This document shows, piece after piece, positions 49,780 through 60,655 of a stretch of 64,000 nt of DNA (position 1 is its first letter; every line of letters begins with the position of its first letter). The translations under genes and the position numbers were made by a program. The DNA is from Sphingopyxis panaciterrulae. GTDB lineage: Bacteria; Pseudomonadota; Alphaproteobacteria; Sphingomonadales; Sphingomonadaceae. The stretch spans positions 62,001-126,000 of the forward strand of contig NZ_JACIJH010000004.1 of assembly GCF_014199295.1 (NCBI RefSeq). The letters run 5' to 3'. The notes beneath the pieces are model-generated. The model saw nothing but the letters and a program-made list of their open reading frames with translations. It made no database searches and was not told the origin of the DNA.

Positions 49780-51534
49780 GTGACGGAAATGAGCGGTGCC
49801 GACATGGTGGTTCAGGCGCTGGTCGACCTCGGGGTCGATACGGTGTTCGGCTATCCGGGCGGCGCAGTCCTTCCCATCTATGACGCGCTCTACAACCACC
49901 CGACGATCCGCCACATCCTCGTCCGCCACGAACAGGCGGCGACCCACGCGGCGGAGGGCTATGCGCGCTCGACCGGCAAGCCGGGCGTGGTGCTCGTCAC
50001 CTCCGGTCCCGGCGCGACCAATGCCGTCACCGGCATCACCGACGCGCTGCTCGATTCGATCCCGATGATCGTGCTGACCGGCCAGGTGCCGACGACGCTG
50101 ATCGGCACCGACGCCTTTCAGGAATGCGATACGGTGGGCATCACGCGCCACTGCACCAAGCATAATTATCTGGTCATGGACCCCGACCGGCTCGGCCCGA
50201 TCATCCACGAGGCCTTCCATATCGCGACCCACGGCCGCCCCGGCCCGGTGGTCATCGACATTCCGAAGAACGTGCAGGTCGCGACCGGCACCTACAGCGT
50301 GCCCGAGCTGATCGAGCATCACAGCTATCGCCCGCAGGTCGAGCCCGACGCCGACGCCATCGCGGCGACGATCGACCTGATCGCGGCGGCCGAGCGCCCG
50401 ATCTTCTACACCGGCGGCGGCGTCATCAACGCGGGACCGGACGCGAGCGCAGCGCTGCGCCAGCTCGTCGGCCTGACCGGCGCGCCGATCACCTCGACCC
50501 TGATGGGGCTCGGCGCCTTTCCGGCGGACGATCCGAAGTGGCTCGGCATGCTCGGCATGCACGGGACCTATGAATCGAACATGGCGATGAACCGTGCCGA
50601 CCTGATCATCGCGGTCGGCGCGCGCTTCGACGACCGCGTCACCGGCCGCCTCGATGCCTTCGCGCCGCACGCGAAGAAGATCCACATCGACATCGACCGC
50701 AGCTCGATCAACAAGATCGTCCCCGTCGACCTCGCGGTGCTCGGCGACGCCGGACGCGCGCTCGACGCGCTGATCGCCGCGTGGCAGGAAAAAGGCCATA
50801 AGGCGCGCGATCTCGGCGAATGGTGGCGGCGTATCGACGGCTGGCGCGCGACCCGCTGCCTCGACTTCCCGGAGAAGAAGGAACCCGACGCCGACATCAT
50901 GCCGCAGCGCGCGGTCAAGGCGCTGTTCGAGGCGACGCGCGGCCGCGACCCGATCATCACCACCGAGGTCGGCCAGCATCAGATGTGGGCGGCGCAGCAT
51001 TTCGGCTTCTCCGCCCCCAACCGCTGGCTGACCAGCGGCGGGCTCGGCACCATGGGCTATGGCTTCCCCGCCGCGGTCGGCGCGCAGGTCGCCCGGCCCG
51101 ACCGCCTCGTCATCTGCATCGCGGGCGAGGCCAGCCTGCAGATGAACATCCAGGAAATGGGCACGGTCAGCCAGCACCGCCTGCCGGTGAAGATCTTCAT
51201 CCTCAACAATGAATGGATGGGGATGGTCCGCCAGTGGCAGGAACTGACCTACGAAAGCCGCTATTCCAACAGCTATTCCGACAGCCTGCCCGATTTCGTG
51301 AAGCTCGCCGAGGCTTATGGCTGGACCGGCCTGCGCATCGATACGCTCGGCGAGCTGGAGGACGGCATCCGCACCATGATCGACACGCCCGGCCCGGTCA
51401 TCGTCGACTGCCGCGTCGCCAAGCTCGCCAACTGCTTCCCGATGATCCCGTCGGGCGCGGCGCACACCGAGATGATCCTCCAGCCGAGCGACGTCATCGG
51501 CACGATGGACGACGAAGCGAAAGCGCTGGTGTGA
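49780..51534 (+). CDS. ilvB: Acetolactate synthase large subunit
   Basis: A 584-residue thiamine-diphosphate enzyme that starts valine, leucine and isoleucine synthesis. The N-terminal domain has F-G-Y-P-G-G-A-V-L-P and the catalytic glutamate in R-H-E-Q-A-A-T-H; F-Q-E-C-D is conserved. The cofactor-binding motif, usually G-D-G or G-D-A, reads G-E-A-S near residue 450, with the paired N-N 27 residues later, so a glutamate replaces the metal-binding aspartate. The GTG at 49780 is preferred because AGGAG precedes it by eight bases; an ATG nine bases later is too far. It is followed by a repeat and ilvN. Confidence 0.95.
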   Translation: MTEMSGADMVVQALVDLGVDTVFGYPGGAVLPIYDALYNHPTIRHILVRHEQAATHAAEGYARSTGKPGVVLVTSGPGATNAVTGITDALLDSIPMIVLTGQVPTTLIGTDAFQECDTVGITRHCTKHNYLVMDPDRLGPIIHEAFHIATHGRPGPVVIDIPKNVQVATGTYSVPELIEHHSYRPQVEPDADAIAATIDLIAAAERPIFYTGGGVINAGPDASAALRQLVGLTGAPITSTLMGLGAFPADDPKWLGMLGMHGTYESNMAMNRADLIIAVGARFDDRVTGRLDAFAPHAKKIHIDIDRSSINKIVPVDLAVLGDAGRALDALIAAWQEKGHKARDLGEWWRRIDGWRATRCLDFPEKKEPDADIMPQRAVKALFEATRGRDPIITTEVGQHQMWAAQHFGFSAPNRWLTSGGLGTMGYGFPAAVGAQVARPDRLVICIAGEASLQMNIQEMGTVSQHRLPVKIFILNNEWMGMVRQWQELTYESRYSNSYSDSLPDFVKLAEAYGWTGLRIDTLGELEDGIRTMIDTPGPVIVDCRVAKLANCFPMIPSGAAHTEMILQPSDVIGTMDDEAKALV

Positions 51535-51555
51535 TGCGACATTCCGGCTTTCATA

Positions 51556-51689
51556 TCCCCTCCCGCAAGCGGGAGGGGCAGCGAGGTTTGGGAGCTTGCT
51601 CCCTGGTCGCAGCGGGGTGGGCATCTGCACCGGCAGAAGCTCGCTGCGCTCGCTCCACCCCTGGCCCCTCCCGCCTGCGGGAGGGGGAG
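51556..51689. repeat. Inverted repeat between ilvB and ilvN
   Basis: Two small hairpins frame the element: CCCCTCCCGCAAGCGGGAGG at the left and a ten-base stem CCCCTCCCGC (51665-51674) with GCGGGAGGGG (51677-51686) at the right. The centre has GGGAGCTTGCTCCC. The right arm abuts the ribosome site of ilvN. Confidence 0.85.
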
Positions 51690-51696
51690 TAAAGAC

Positions 51697-53371
<1,675 letters not shown>

Positions 53372-53383
53372 CAGGTTGAATCT

Positions 53384-53403
53384 CCTCCCCTTCGGGGGAG
53401 GGG
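53384..53403. repeat. Small GC-rich hairpin after ilvC
   Basis: CCTCCCC and GGGGAGG pair around TTCG just past the ilvC stop. A stable tetraloop stem without T-run; it could protect or weakly terminate the ilvC transcript. Confidence 0.5.
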
Positions 53404-53447
53404 TTCGTCAGCTTTGCACAAGATCGCAAGACCGAACCACCCCTTTC

Positions 53448-53532
53448 CCGTTCGTGCTGAGCTTGTCGAAGCACTGTTCTTCTCGCGGCGTCCGAAGGGA
53501 GAACGGCCCTTCGACAAGCTCAGGGTGAACGG
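53448..53532. repeat. Intergenic inverted repeat, CTGAGCTTGTCGAAG family, copy 3
   Basis: Arms CCGTTCGTGCTGAGCTTGTC and GACAAGCTCAGGGTGAACGG. It lies between ilvC and bioF and is nearly the same as the copy at 39741-39827. Confidence 0.9.
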
Positions 53533-53569
53533 TTTCTTGTAGCCTGCTTTCGTTATAGGGAGCGCGCGC

Positions 53570-54712
53570 ATGCCGAGCAGCAACATCCCCTTCGCCGTCC
53601 ACCGCGCCGATCTTACCGCGCTCGCGGCCGAAGATCGTCGCCGCGCCCTCACCCCGCGCACCGGCATCGACTTCGCCTCGAACGACTATCTCGGCCTCGC
53701 CGGCTCCGCCGCGCTCCGCGACGCGCTCGCCGACGGCATCGCTCGCGGCCTCCCCGCGGGCTCGGGCGGCTCACGCCTGCTGCGCGGCAATCATGAAGAG
53801 CATGAAGCGCTCGAAGCCCATGCCGCGCGCCATTACGGCAGCGAGGCGGCGCTGTTCTTCGCGACCGGCTTCGCCGCCAACGCCGCGCTGTTCGCGACGC
53901 TGCCGCAGCGCGGCGACCTGATCGTCCACGACGAACTGATCCACGCCAGCGCGCACGACGGTATGAAGCTCGGCCGCGCCGAGCACGCCGCCGCCGCGCA
54001 CAACGACGCGCAGGCGTTCGACGATGCCATTGCCGCGTGGCGCAAGGCGGGTGGCACCGGCACGCCGTGGATCGCGGTGGAAAGCCTCTATTCGATGGAC
54101 GGCGACACGGCGCCGCTCGCCGACCTCGCCGCCGTCGTCGATCGCCACGACGGCGTGCTGGTCGTCGACGAGGCGCACGCGACCGGCGCCTTCGGCCCCG
54201 CCGGCGCCGGCCTCGCGCACGACCTCGCCGGCCGCAGCAATCTCATCACCCTCCACACCTGCGGCAAGGCGCTCGGCTGCGAGGGCGCGCTGCTTTGCGC
54301 GCCGCGCATCGTCACCGACTTCCTCGTCAACCGCGGCCGCCCCTTCATCTTCTCGACCGCGCCCTCGCCGCTGATCGCCTGGCTCGTCCGCCAGGCGCTC
54401 GAGATCGTCGCGACCGAGCCCGAGCGGCAGGCGGCGCTCCACGCCCGCATCCGCCACGCCGAAGCGCGCCTCGCCGCGCTCGGCCTTCCCGCCAGCGGCA
54501 GCCAGATCCTGCCCGTGGCCATCGGCGACAACGCCCGCACGATGCGCATCGCCGCTGCGCTCCAGGCCGGCGGTTTCGATATCCGCGGCATCCGCCCGCC
54601 GACCGTGCCGCAGGGAACCGCCCGCCTGCGCATCGCGATCACGCTCCATGTTGACAACGACAACATCGACGCGATGACCGAGGCGCTCGCCGCGGCTATG
54701 GCGGCGGCATGA
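53570..54712 (+). CDS. bioF: 8-amino-7-oxononanoate synthase
   Basis: A 380-residue PLP enzyme that joins pimeloyl thioester and alanine, the first committed step of biotin ring synthesis. [10 protein letters not shown] near residue 35 opens the family domain, V-D-E-A-H-A-T-G lies near residue 200 and the PLP lysine is K233 in H-T-C-G-K. GGGAG precedes the ATG. The stop overlaps the bioD start (ATGA). Confidence 0.95.
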   Translation: MPSSNIPFAVHRADLTALAAEDRRRALTPRTGIDFASNDYLGLAGSAALRDALADGIARGLPAGSGGSRLLRGNHEEHEALEAHAARHYGSEAALFFATGFAANAALFATLPQRGDLIVHDELIHASAHDGMKLGRAEHAAAAHNDAQAFDDAIAAWRKAGGTGTPWIAVESLYSMDGDTAPLADLAAVVDRHDGVLVVDEAHATGAFGPAGAGLAHDLAGRSNLITLHTCGKALGCEGALLCAPRIVTDFLVNRGRPFIFSTAPSPLIAWLVRQALEIVATEPERQAALHARIRHAEARLAALGLPASGSQILPVAIGDNARTMRIAAALQAGGFDIRGIRPPTVPQGTARLRIAITLHVDNDNIDAMTEALAAAMAAA

Positions 54713-55317
54713 CCCGCTTCGTCGTCACCGGCACCGACACCGGCATCGGGAAAACCATCTTTTCCGCGGCATTGGCGGGTGCGCTCGGCCTTCCCTACTG
54801 GAAACCGATCCAGTCGGGGCTGGAGGAGGAAACCGACAGCGAGGTCGTCGCCCGCCTCGCCCGCGTCCCGGTTCACCCCGAGACCTGGCGCCTTGTCACC
54901 CCCGCCTCGCCGCATTTCGCCGCCGAAGTTGACGGCGTTATCATCGACCCCGACGCGCTGACCCCACCCCCCGGCGACGTGCTGGTCGAGGGCGCCGGCG
55001 GCGCGCTCGTCCCGGTCACCCGTACCTGCCTCTACGCCGACCTCTTCGCGCGCTGGCAAATCCCGGTGATCGTCTGCGCGCGCACCGGGCTCGGCACGAT
55101 CAACCACAGTCTGCTCACCATCGAGACTTTGCGCGCCCGCGGCGTCCCGCTCCACGGGCTCGCCTTCGTCGGCGATCCGGTCCCCGACAGCGAGGCGATC
55201 ATCGCTCAGCTCGGCGGCCTCCGCCGCCTCGGCCGCCTTCCGATCATCGATCCCCTGACGCCCGAAACACTGGCGGACGCCTTCGCAGCCCACTTCGATC
55301 GCGCAGACTTCGCCTGA
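54709..55317 (+). CDS. bioD: Dethiobiotin synthetase
   Basis: A 202-residue ATP-dependent enzyme that closes the ureido ring of dethiobiotin. The P-loop G-T-D-T-G-I-G-K-T lies near residue 6 and the K-P-I-Q-S-G substrate loop near residue 30. [10 protein letters not shown] is the second nucleotide motif. It is coupled to bioF. An inverted repeat GACCGGC/GCCGGTC (55343-55376) follows but has no T-run. Confidence 0.95.
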   Translation: MTRFVVTGTDTGIGKTIFSAALAGALGLPYWKPIQSGLEEETDSEVVARLARVPVHPETWRLVTPASPHFAAEVDGVIIDPDALTPPPGDVLVEGAGGALVPVTRTCLYADLFARWQIPVIVCARTGLGTINHSLLTIETLRARGVPLHGLAFVGDPVPDSEAIIAQLGGLRRLGRLPIIDPLTPETLADAFAAHFDRADFA

Positions 55318-55436
55318 AAACTCCTCAGTTCCGCGACGCAAAGACCGGCAGCGGCAAGCCCGATCGCCAGCCGGTCATTATGCAGATCGCTTTCCAAAAA
55401 TTTGTCAGCTAACTTTCCGCGAAGCGGGAGGTGAGA

Positions 55437-57788
55437 ATGGACGACATATGGGATCGGAACGGCCGCAAGGGGCCGTCGCTGGACCGCCGCAGCCTGTTGG
55501 CGGCCGGCGCGACCGTGCCCTTCGTCGGCGTTCCGGCCATGGCCGCTTCACCGACACTGGGAGCCCACGCCATCGATTGGGCCGATTTTCTCGCCCGCCA
55601 CGATCTGCTCTGGGATCGGCTGCCGCGGACCTGGGGCGAGGCGCCTTTCCTCGGCAACGGCCGACTCGCCCTGTCGATGACCGAGGCGAAGGACGGCGGC
55701 GCGCTCGCCTTTGCGGTCGACAATGTCGATGTCTTCGACCGCCGCGACTTCAGCTGGGGCTGGCACGCCTATTCCCGCGCCCGCTATCATGTCGGCGATT
55801 TCCTGCTCCGCCCCGTCGGCCGGATCACCTGCGCGACGCTACGGCTGGACCTGTACCGCGCCGCGCTCGTCGGCAAGATCGTCACCGATCGCGGCACGAT
55901 CGCGCTGCACGCCTTCGTCCATGCCGAACAGCCCCATATGGCGATCGAGATCGAAACGTCCGGCGACGAGGACGGCTGCCAATGGTCCTGGCACCCCACC
56001 CCCGCCGTCTCGACTCGGCCGCCCGTCCGCACCGCCGCGGACGCCGCGCGATACGAGCGCGACTATGGCCAGCCCGTCCGAATCTGGGTCGACAATCCGC
56101 CCGGCGAGCGCCGCGACGCGGATGGTGTGAACCGCTGGTTCCAGCCGCTGCTGGCGGGCGGCGGCTATACCACGGCCTGGGCGGAGCAGACGCGGGGCCC
56201 CGGCCGCCGCACCCTCGTCGTCGGCAATGTCATGTCCTTCCCCGACGCGGGTTCGCTGCAGGCCGCGACGGACAATGTCCGCGCCGCCCTCGCCGCCGAT
56301 CCGGCAAAGGCGGCGGCGGCTCATCGCCGCTGGTGGGCCGCCCATTACCGCGCCAGTTTCCTGTCGCTGCCCGACACGCAATTGGAAAGCTTCTACTGGA
56401 TCCAGATCTATAAATATGGCTGCGCCGCGCGGCCCGACGGCGGCGTGATCGACACGCATGGCCCCTGGCTCCAGCCGAGCAACTGGCCCTATCTGACGTG
56501 GAATCTGAACGTCCAGCTCAGCTATTATGCGCTGCAGCCGGGCAACCGCCTCGCGCTCGCCGAAGGGCTGTTCCACGCGCTCGACACCCATCGCGACGCG
56601 CTGCGCCGCACCGCCGCCACCGTCGCGCCGGGGGCGGCCGCCATCGGCCATGTCACGCAGCAGGACCTGGAATCGCCGATGGAGGTCGATCGGCGCTACG
56701 AACGCGAATGGGGCAATCTGCTCTGGGTCTGTCACCTCTATTGGCTGCAATATCGCTTCACGATGGACCGGCGGATGCTGCGTGAGCGATTGCTGCCGCT
56801 GCTCGCCGAAGCGGTCGCGCTCTATGATCCGATCCTGTCCGAACGGCCCGACGGCCGGCTGCACCTGGGCGTCACCTATTCGCCCGAGATCGGCAGCACC
56901 AGTGACTGCAACTATGATCTCGCGTTGCTGCGCTGGGGTGCGGGCGCGCTGATCGAGGGGCACCATGCGCTCGGCACCACGCACCCGTCGCTCGCGAAAT
57001 GGCGCGACATCGCGGCGCGGCTGACCCCCTACCCGGTCGACGAGCATGGCTATCGCATCGGCGCCGACAGGGCGGTTCAGCCGCACCGCCACTATTCGCA
57101 CCTGATGATGATCTACCCGCTCTATCTCAAGAACCGCGACACGCCCGCCAAATTGCCGTTGCTCGCAAAATCGGTTGCCCGATGGGTCGACACCGCGATG
57201 GCCGCCGGCCAGGGGGCCGGCTATCTGCTCTCGGGCGCAGCCTCGTTCCACGCGGCCTTCGGGGACGGCGACGCGGCGCTCGACAACCTGCAGGCGCTGC
57301 TCGCCGGCAAGGCCGGCATCGGCAGGAATTTCGCCAACACCATGTATGCCGAAAGCGGGCAGAATATCGAGACTCCGCTCTCTGCCGCGCAATCGATCCA
57401 CGACATGGTGCTACAAAGCTGGGGCGGCGCGATCCGTATCTTTCCGGCAGTTCCCGCCGCCTGGCCCGACCTGGTGTTCGGCGACTTCCGGGCCGAGGGC
57501 GCCTTTCTGGTCAGCGCGCGCCGCAGCGGCGGGCGCACCGCCTGGATCCGGGTGAAAAGCCTCGCGGGGGAACCCTGCGTGGTCGAATGCGACTGGGGCG
57601 GCGAAACGCCGGCGCACCGGGGCGCGGGCACGATGCGCCGGCTCAGCGACCGGCGGATCGCCTTGTCGCTGCGCGCCGGCGAGGAAGCGGTCCTGCATCG
57701 GCCGGGCTTTGCGGGCCGGTTCGACGTGACGCCGCTCCCCGCCCAGCCCGATGCGACCAACAGCTATGGGGTGCGGGATCGCTCCTGA
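55437..57788 (+). CDS. GH95-like glycoside hydrolase, catalytic Asp replaced by Glu
   Basis: A 783-residue exported enzyme with a GH95-like (alpha/alpha)6 barrel. The start D-R-R-S-L-L-A-A-G looks like a Tat signal. Comparison with GH95 fucosidases by eye shows the N-x-N pair (N356, N358 in W-N-L-N-V), the catalytic acid in Y-S-P-E (E484) and H-R-H-Y-S-H-L. At the position of the general base, I-D-G-N-F-G of known enzymes reads I-E-T-P-L-S (E645). GH95 enzymes release alpha-L-fucose or alpha-L-galactose; here the activity may be changed. GGGAGG precedes the ATG at 55437. It opens a four-gene run sitting between bioD and bioA. Confidence 0.75.
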   Translation: MDDIWDRNGRKGPSLDRRSLLAAGATVPFVGVPAMAASPTLGAHAIDWADFLARHDLLWDRLPRTWGEAPFLGNGRLALSMTEAKDGGALAFAVDNVDVFDRRDFSWGWHAYSRARYHVGDFLLRPVGRITCATLRLDLYRAALVGKIVTDRGTIALHAFVHAEQPHMAIEIETSGDEDGCQWSWHPTPAVSTRPPVRTAADAARYERDYGQPVRIWVDNPPGERRDADGVNRWFQPLLAGGGYTTAWAEQTRGPGRRTLVVGNVMSFPDAGSLQAATDNVRAALAADPAKAAAAHRRWWAAHYRASFLSLPDTQLESFYWIQIYKYGCAARPDGGVIDTHGPWLQPSNWPYLTWNLNVQLSYYALQPGNRLALAEGLFHALDTHRDALRRTAATVAPGAAAIGHVTQQDLESPMEVDRRYEREWGNLLWVCHLYWLQYRFTMDRRMLRERLLPLLAEAVALYDPILSERPDGRLHLGVTYSPEIGSTSDCNYDLALLRWGAGALIEGHHALGTTHPSLAKWRDIAARLTPYPVDEHGYRIGADRAVQPHRHYSHLMMIYPLYLKNRDTPAKLPLLAKSVARWVDTAMAAGQGAGYLLSGAASFHAAFGDGDAALDNLQALLAGKAGIGRNFANTMYAESGQNIETPLSAAQSIHDMVLQSWGGAIRIFPAVPAAWPDLVFGDFRAEGAFLVSARRSGGRTAWIRVKSLAGEPCVVECDWGGETPAHRGAGTMRRLSDRRIALSLRAGEEAVLHRPGFAGRFDVTPLPAQPDATNSYGVRDRS

Positions 57789-57870
57789 TATATCTGCATA
57801 TATATCTGATATTGACTTAAAGGTAATCTGATAACTAAGTTCACTCCAAACATAATGGAGGGGATCGAGC
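57789..57870. promoter_or_regulatory. AT-rich spacer between the two GH95-like genes
   Basis: Much more AT-rich than its surroundings. The octamer TATATCTG (57789-57796) recurs as TATATCTGATAT, and TTGACT is visible at about 57813, without a good -10. GGAGGGG marks the ribosome site. It may hold an internal promoter or regulator site. Confidence 0.35.
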
Positions 57871-60552
57871 ATGGAGCGACGCGAACTTTTGAAGACGGGA
57901 GCCGCGATGGCCGCCTTGGCGGGCATGGCACCATCGACCGCCGCCGGGGGCGCGGAACCGGCATCGCCCGCCGGCAACGCCCCTCCGGTGCCGCCCGCCC
58001 CGCAGCCCCCCGCCATCGCCCTCCGCCCCTTGCCGGCCGGGCTGGAACGCGACCTGCTGCCCAAGGCACCACTTCCGCTTTCGGCGAGGAACGCTCCGCC
58101 CAAAGTCGCCGCCATGCCGCGCCGCGAACGGCTGCGCCGCAAGCTGGCCCCTCGCCGCGGCATATGCAGCACGGCGCCCGGGCAGGCGTTCCGCGACACG
58201 CTGCTCTCGGGTAACGGCCCGATGTATCTGGAGCTCACGGGCGCGCCCTACGCCGAACAGCTCCAGTTCCGTCACGAGCGGCTGATGCTGCCCTGGCGCC
58301 GGCCGTTCGACGCCCCCGATGTCGCCGCCGAGCTGCCGGGCATCCGCAAGCTGCTGCTGGCGGGCCAGTATCGCGAGGGGGTGAACAAGGCGTTCGAGGC
58401 GCTCACCGCCGCCGGCCTGGCGGTCAACACAAAGGCGCATCCGACGATCCCGGCCTTCACGATGAAGATCGACATCGCGGAGGCGCCCGCGGTCTCGGAC
58501 TATCTGCGCACCGTCGATTTCGAGAGCGGCGAGATTCGGGTGATGTGGCGCGACAATCGCGGCGACTGGATGCGGCGGACCTTCGTCTCGCGCCCCGACA
58601 ATGTCGGCGTGCAGGAAATTCGCGGTCCCGGCGGCAAGCCGGTCAGTGCGACGATCAGCCTGCAATCACCTTCGCTCGGGCGTCACAATGGCCCGGTGAC
58701 GTTCCGCCAGCACGGCGACGAGGATCATCTCGTCTTCACCGGCCGCTTCGATCCGGCGGTCAACGGCAACGGCTATGCCGGCGTGGTCCGTATCGTTCGC
58801 AAGGGCGGCACCGCGCGGCTCGACGGCAACAAGCTGGTCATCGAGAACGCCGACTCGATCGTCCTGCTGACCCGGATCGACTGGTTCAAGGACTTCGACG
58901 CCAAGCGGGTCGATGAATTGGTCGCCGGCATGGCAGGGCTCGATGGCGACTATGACGCGATGCTCGCCCGCCATCGCCCACGACAGGCGGAGATCATGAA
59001 CCGCGTCACCCTCGACCTCGGCGGCACCGGCCAGCAAGGCTATTCGGGCGAGGAGTTGCTCGACGATCAGCGCACCCGCTCCGACTATTCGCCCGCGCTG
59101 CTCGAACGGATCTTCGACATGGGCCGCTACTGGCTGCTGCTGTCGTCCGGCGAATTCCCGGTCCAACCGATGAGCGGAGAGGTCAATATCAACATCAACC
59201 TCCAGGTCGCGCATGGCGAGATGGGCGACGTGCCGGAAGCGATGGCGCCCTATTACGACTGGATCGAAAGCCTGCTCCCCGATTGCCGAACCAACGCGAA
59301 GAACATCTTCGGCGCGCGCGGGGCGGTCTATCCGATCATGCCCAACAAGGATTGGGGCGTCAGCTATCACTATGCCACAACGGCCGGGGCCGGAATCTGG
59401 CCCCACCCCTATTGGATCTCCGCCGGCGGCTGGGTCTACAGCCCCTTCTGGGACCATTATTGCGTCACCGGCGACCTTCAATTCCTGCGCGACCGCGTGG
59501 TGCCCGGACTCAAGGAGCTGGCGCTGTTCTACGAGGATTTCCTCTCGGTCGAGGATGAGCGCGGCAATTATGTCTTCGTGCCCAGCTTTTCCCCCGAAAA
59601 CTGGCCGCTCAATGCCGAGCCGCTGCCGACCGACGCCTGGCCGCTGACCCCGTACGACGCCTTCCACATGAGCCCGCCGGTGCCGTTCGTCATCAATTCG
59701 GCGATGGACGTGATGGTCTGCCGCGAAGTGCTCACCCATTTGATCGAGGCGTGCGAGATTCTCGGCAGCGATGCCGACAGCATTCCGAAGTGGAAGGCGA
59801 TTCTGGCCAAGATGCCGCCCTATCGCACCACCGAGGACGGCACGCTCAAGGAATGGGGGTGGCCGGGTCTGGACGAAAATTATGACCAGCGCCACGTCTC
59901 GCATCTCTATGGCGCCTGGCCCTCGGACGAGATTCAGCCGACCCGCTCGCCCGACCTGGCGCGCGCCGCGCTGCTCGCCGACCGAAAGCGCGGCCCCGCC
60001 AACAGTTCGGCGCACGGCCTGTGCCACAGGGCGCTGGCCGCGGCGCGGCTCAAGGATGATTATCTGGTCGACTGGGAGATCAAGCAGCTCCTCAACCAGG
60101 GATATTTCAACCAGACGTTGCGCAGCTCGCACAATCCCCATAGCGGCCCGATGCCGGACGCACAGGGCGGCCTGCCCACGATCCTGATGGAGATGCTCTG
60201 CTATTCGCGGCCCGGCCTTATCGAGATTCTGCCGGCGCTTCCCGTCGACCTGCGTCGCGGCAGCATCAGCGGCATGCGCGCCCGCACCTTCGCCCGCATA
60301 GATCGGCTGCGGTGGGACCTCGATGCCCGCACCGCCGAGGTTCGGATCACCTCGCTCCGGCCCCAGACGATCAGGCTGAGGGCCTGGCACGGGATCGAAT
60401 CCGCCACGATCTCGAACGGCACGCTCAAGCGGGCGCCGCGCGCCGGCGAGGATAGCTGCGACATCATGCTACCGCCGAATCAAACCGTTACGCTCGGCTT
60501 GCGCCTTGCTTCGTCCCGCGCGCGGCGCTGGGCGCAACCCCAGGACGATTGA
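57871..60552 (+). CDS. GH95-like glycoside hydrolase
   Basis: An 893-residue exported protein with a Tat-like start (E-R-R-E-L-L-K) and a Pro-rich linker of about 60 residues. The N-terminal half is a beta-sandwich (G-N-G-P-M-Y-L-E-L-T near residue 112) and the barrel follows. N439/N441/N443 in N-I-N-I-N, E576 in F-S-P-E-N and D763 in P-D-A-Q-G-G correspond to the asparagine pair, acid and base of GH95 enzymes, so it is likely active on alpha-L-fucosides or alpha-L-galactosides. The M-N-Y-W that follows N-I-N in usual members is different here (V-A-H-G). The gene ends in a strong terminator. Confidence 0.78.
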   Translation: MERRELLKTGAAMAALAGMAPSTAAGGAEPASPAGNAPPVPPAPQPPAIALRPLPAGLERDLLPKAPLPLSARNAPPKVAAMPRRERLRRKLAPRRGICSTAPGQAFRDTLLSGNGPMYLELTGAPYAEQLQFRHERLMLPWRRPFDAPDVAAELPGIRKLLLAGQYREGVNKAFEALTAAGLAVNTKAHPTIPAFTMKIDIAEAPAVSDYLRTVDFESGEIRVMWRDNRGDWMRRTFVSRPDNVGVQEIRGPGGKPVSATISLQSPSLGRHNGPVTFRQHGDEDHLVFTGRFDPAVNGNGYAGVVRIVRKGGTARLDGNKLVIENADSIVLLTRIDWFKDFDAKRVDELVAGMAGLDGDYDAMLARHRPRQAEIMNRVTLDLGGTGQQGYSGEELLDDQRTRSDYSPALLERIFDMGRYWLLLSSGEFPVQPMSGEVNININLQVAHGEMGDVPEAMAPYYDWIESLLPDCRTNAKNIFGARGAVYPIMPNKDWGVSYHYATTAGAGIWPHPYWISAGGWVYSPFWDHYCVTGDLQFLRDRVVPGLKELALFYEDFLSVEDERGNYVFVPSFSPENWPLNAEPLPTDAWPLTPYDAFHMSPPVPFVINSAMDVMVCREVLTHLIEACEILGSDADSIPKWKAILAKMPPYRTTEDGTLKEWGWPGLDENYDQRHVSHLYGAWPSDEIQPTRSPDLARAALLADRKRGPANSSAHGLCHRALAAARLKDDYLVDWEIKQLLNQGYFNQTLRSSHNPHSGPMPDAQGGLPTILMEMLCYSRPGLIEILPALPVDLRRGSISGMRARTFARIDRLRWDLDARTAEVRITSLRPQTIRLRAWHGIESATISNGTLKRAPRAGEDSCDIMLPPNQTVTLGLRLASSRARRWAQPQDD

Positions 60553-60563
60553 GCTCCTCCTCG

Positions 60564-60597
60564 GGCGGGCCCGGCAGGCCGGGCCCGCCTGCTTTTT
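60564..60597 (+). terminator. Rho-independent terminator after the second GH95-like gene
   Basis: GGCGGGCCCGG (60564-60574) and CCGGGCCCGCC (60579-60589) form a perfect 11-base stem with a CAGG loop, followed by TGCTTTTT. Confidence 0.92.
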
Positions 60598-60655
60598 CGG
60601 ACCTTTCGTCAGGCATCAACCCATCCTAATCTTACCCCCATCTTTCGGAGCCATT

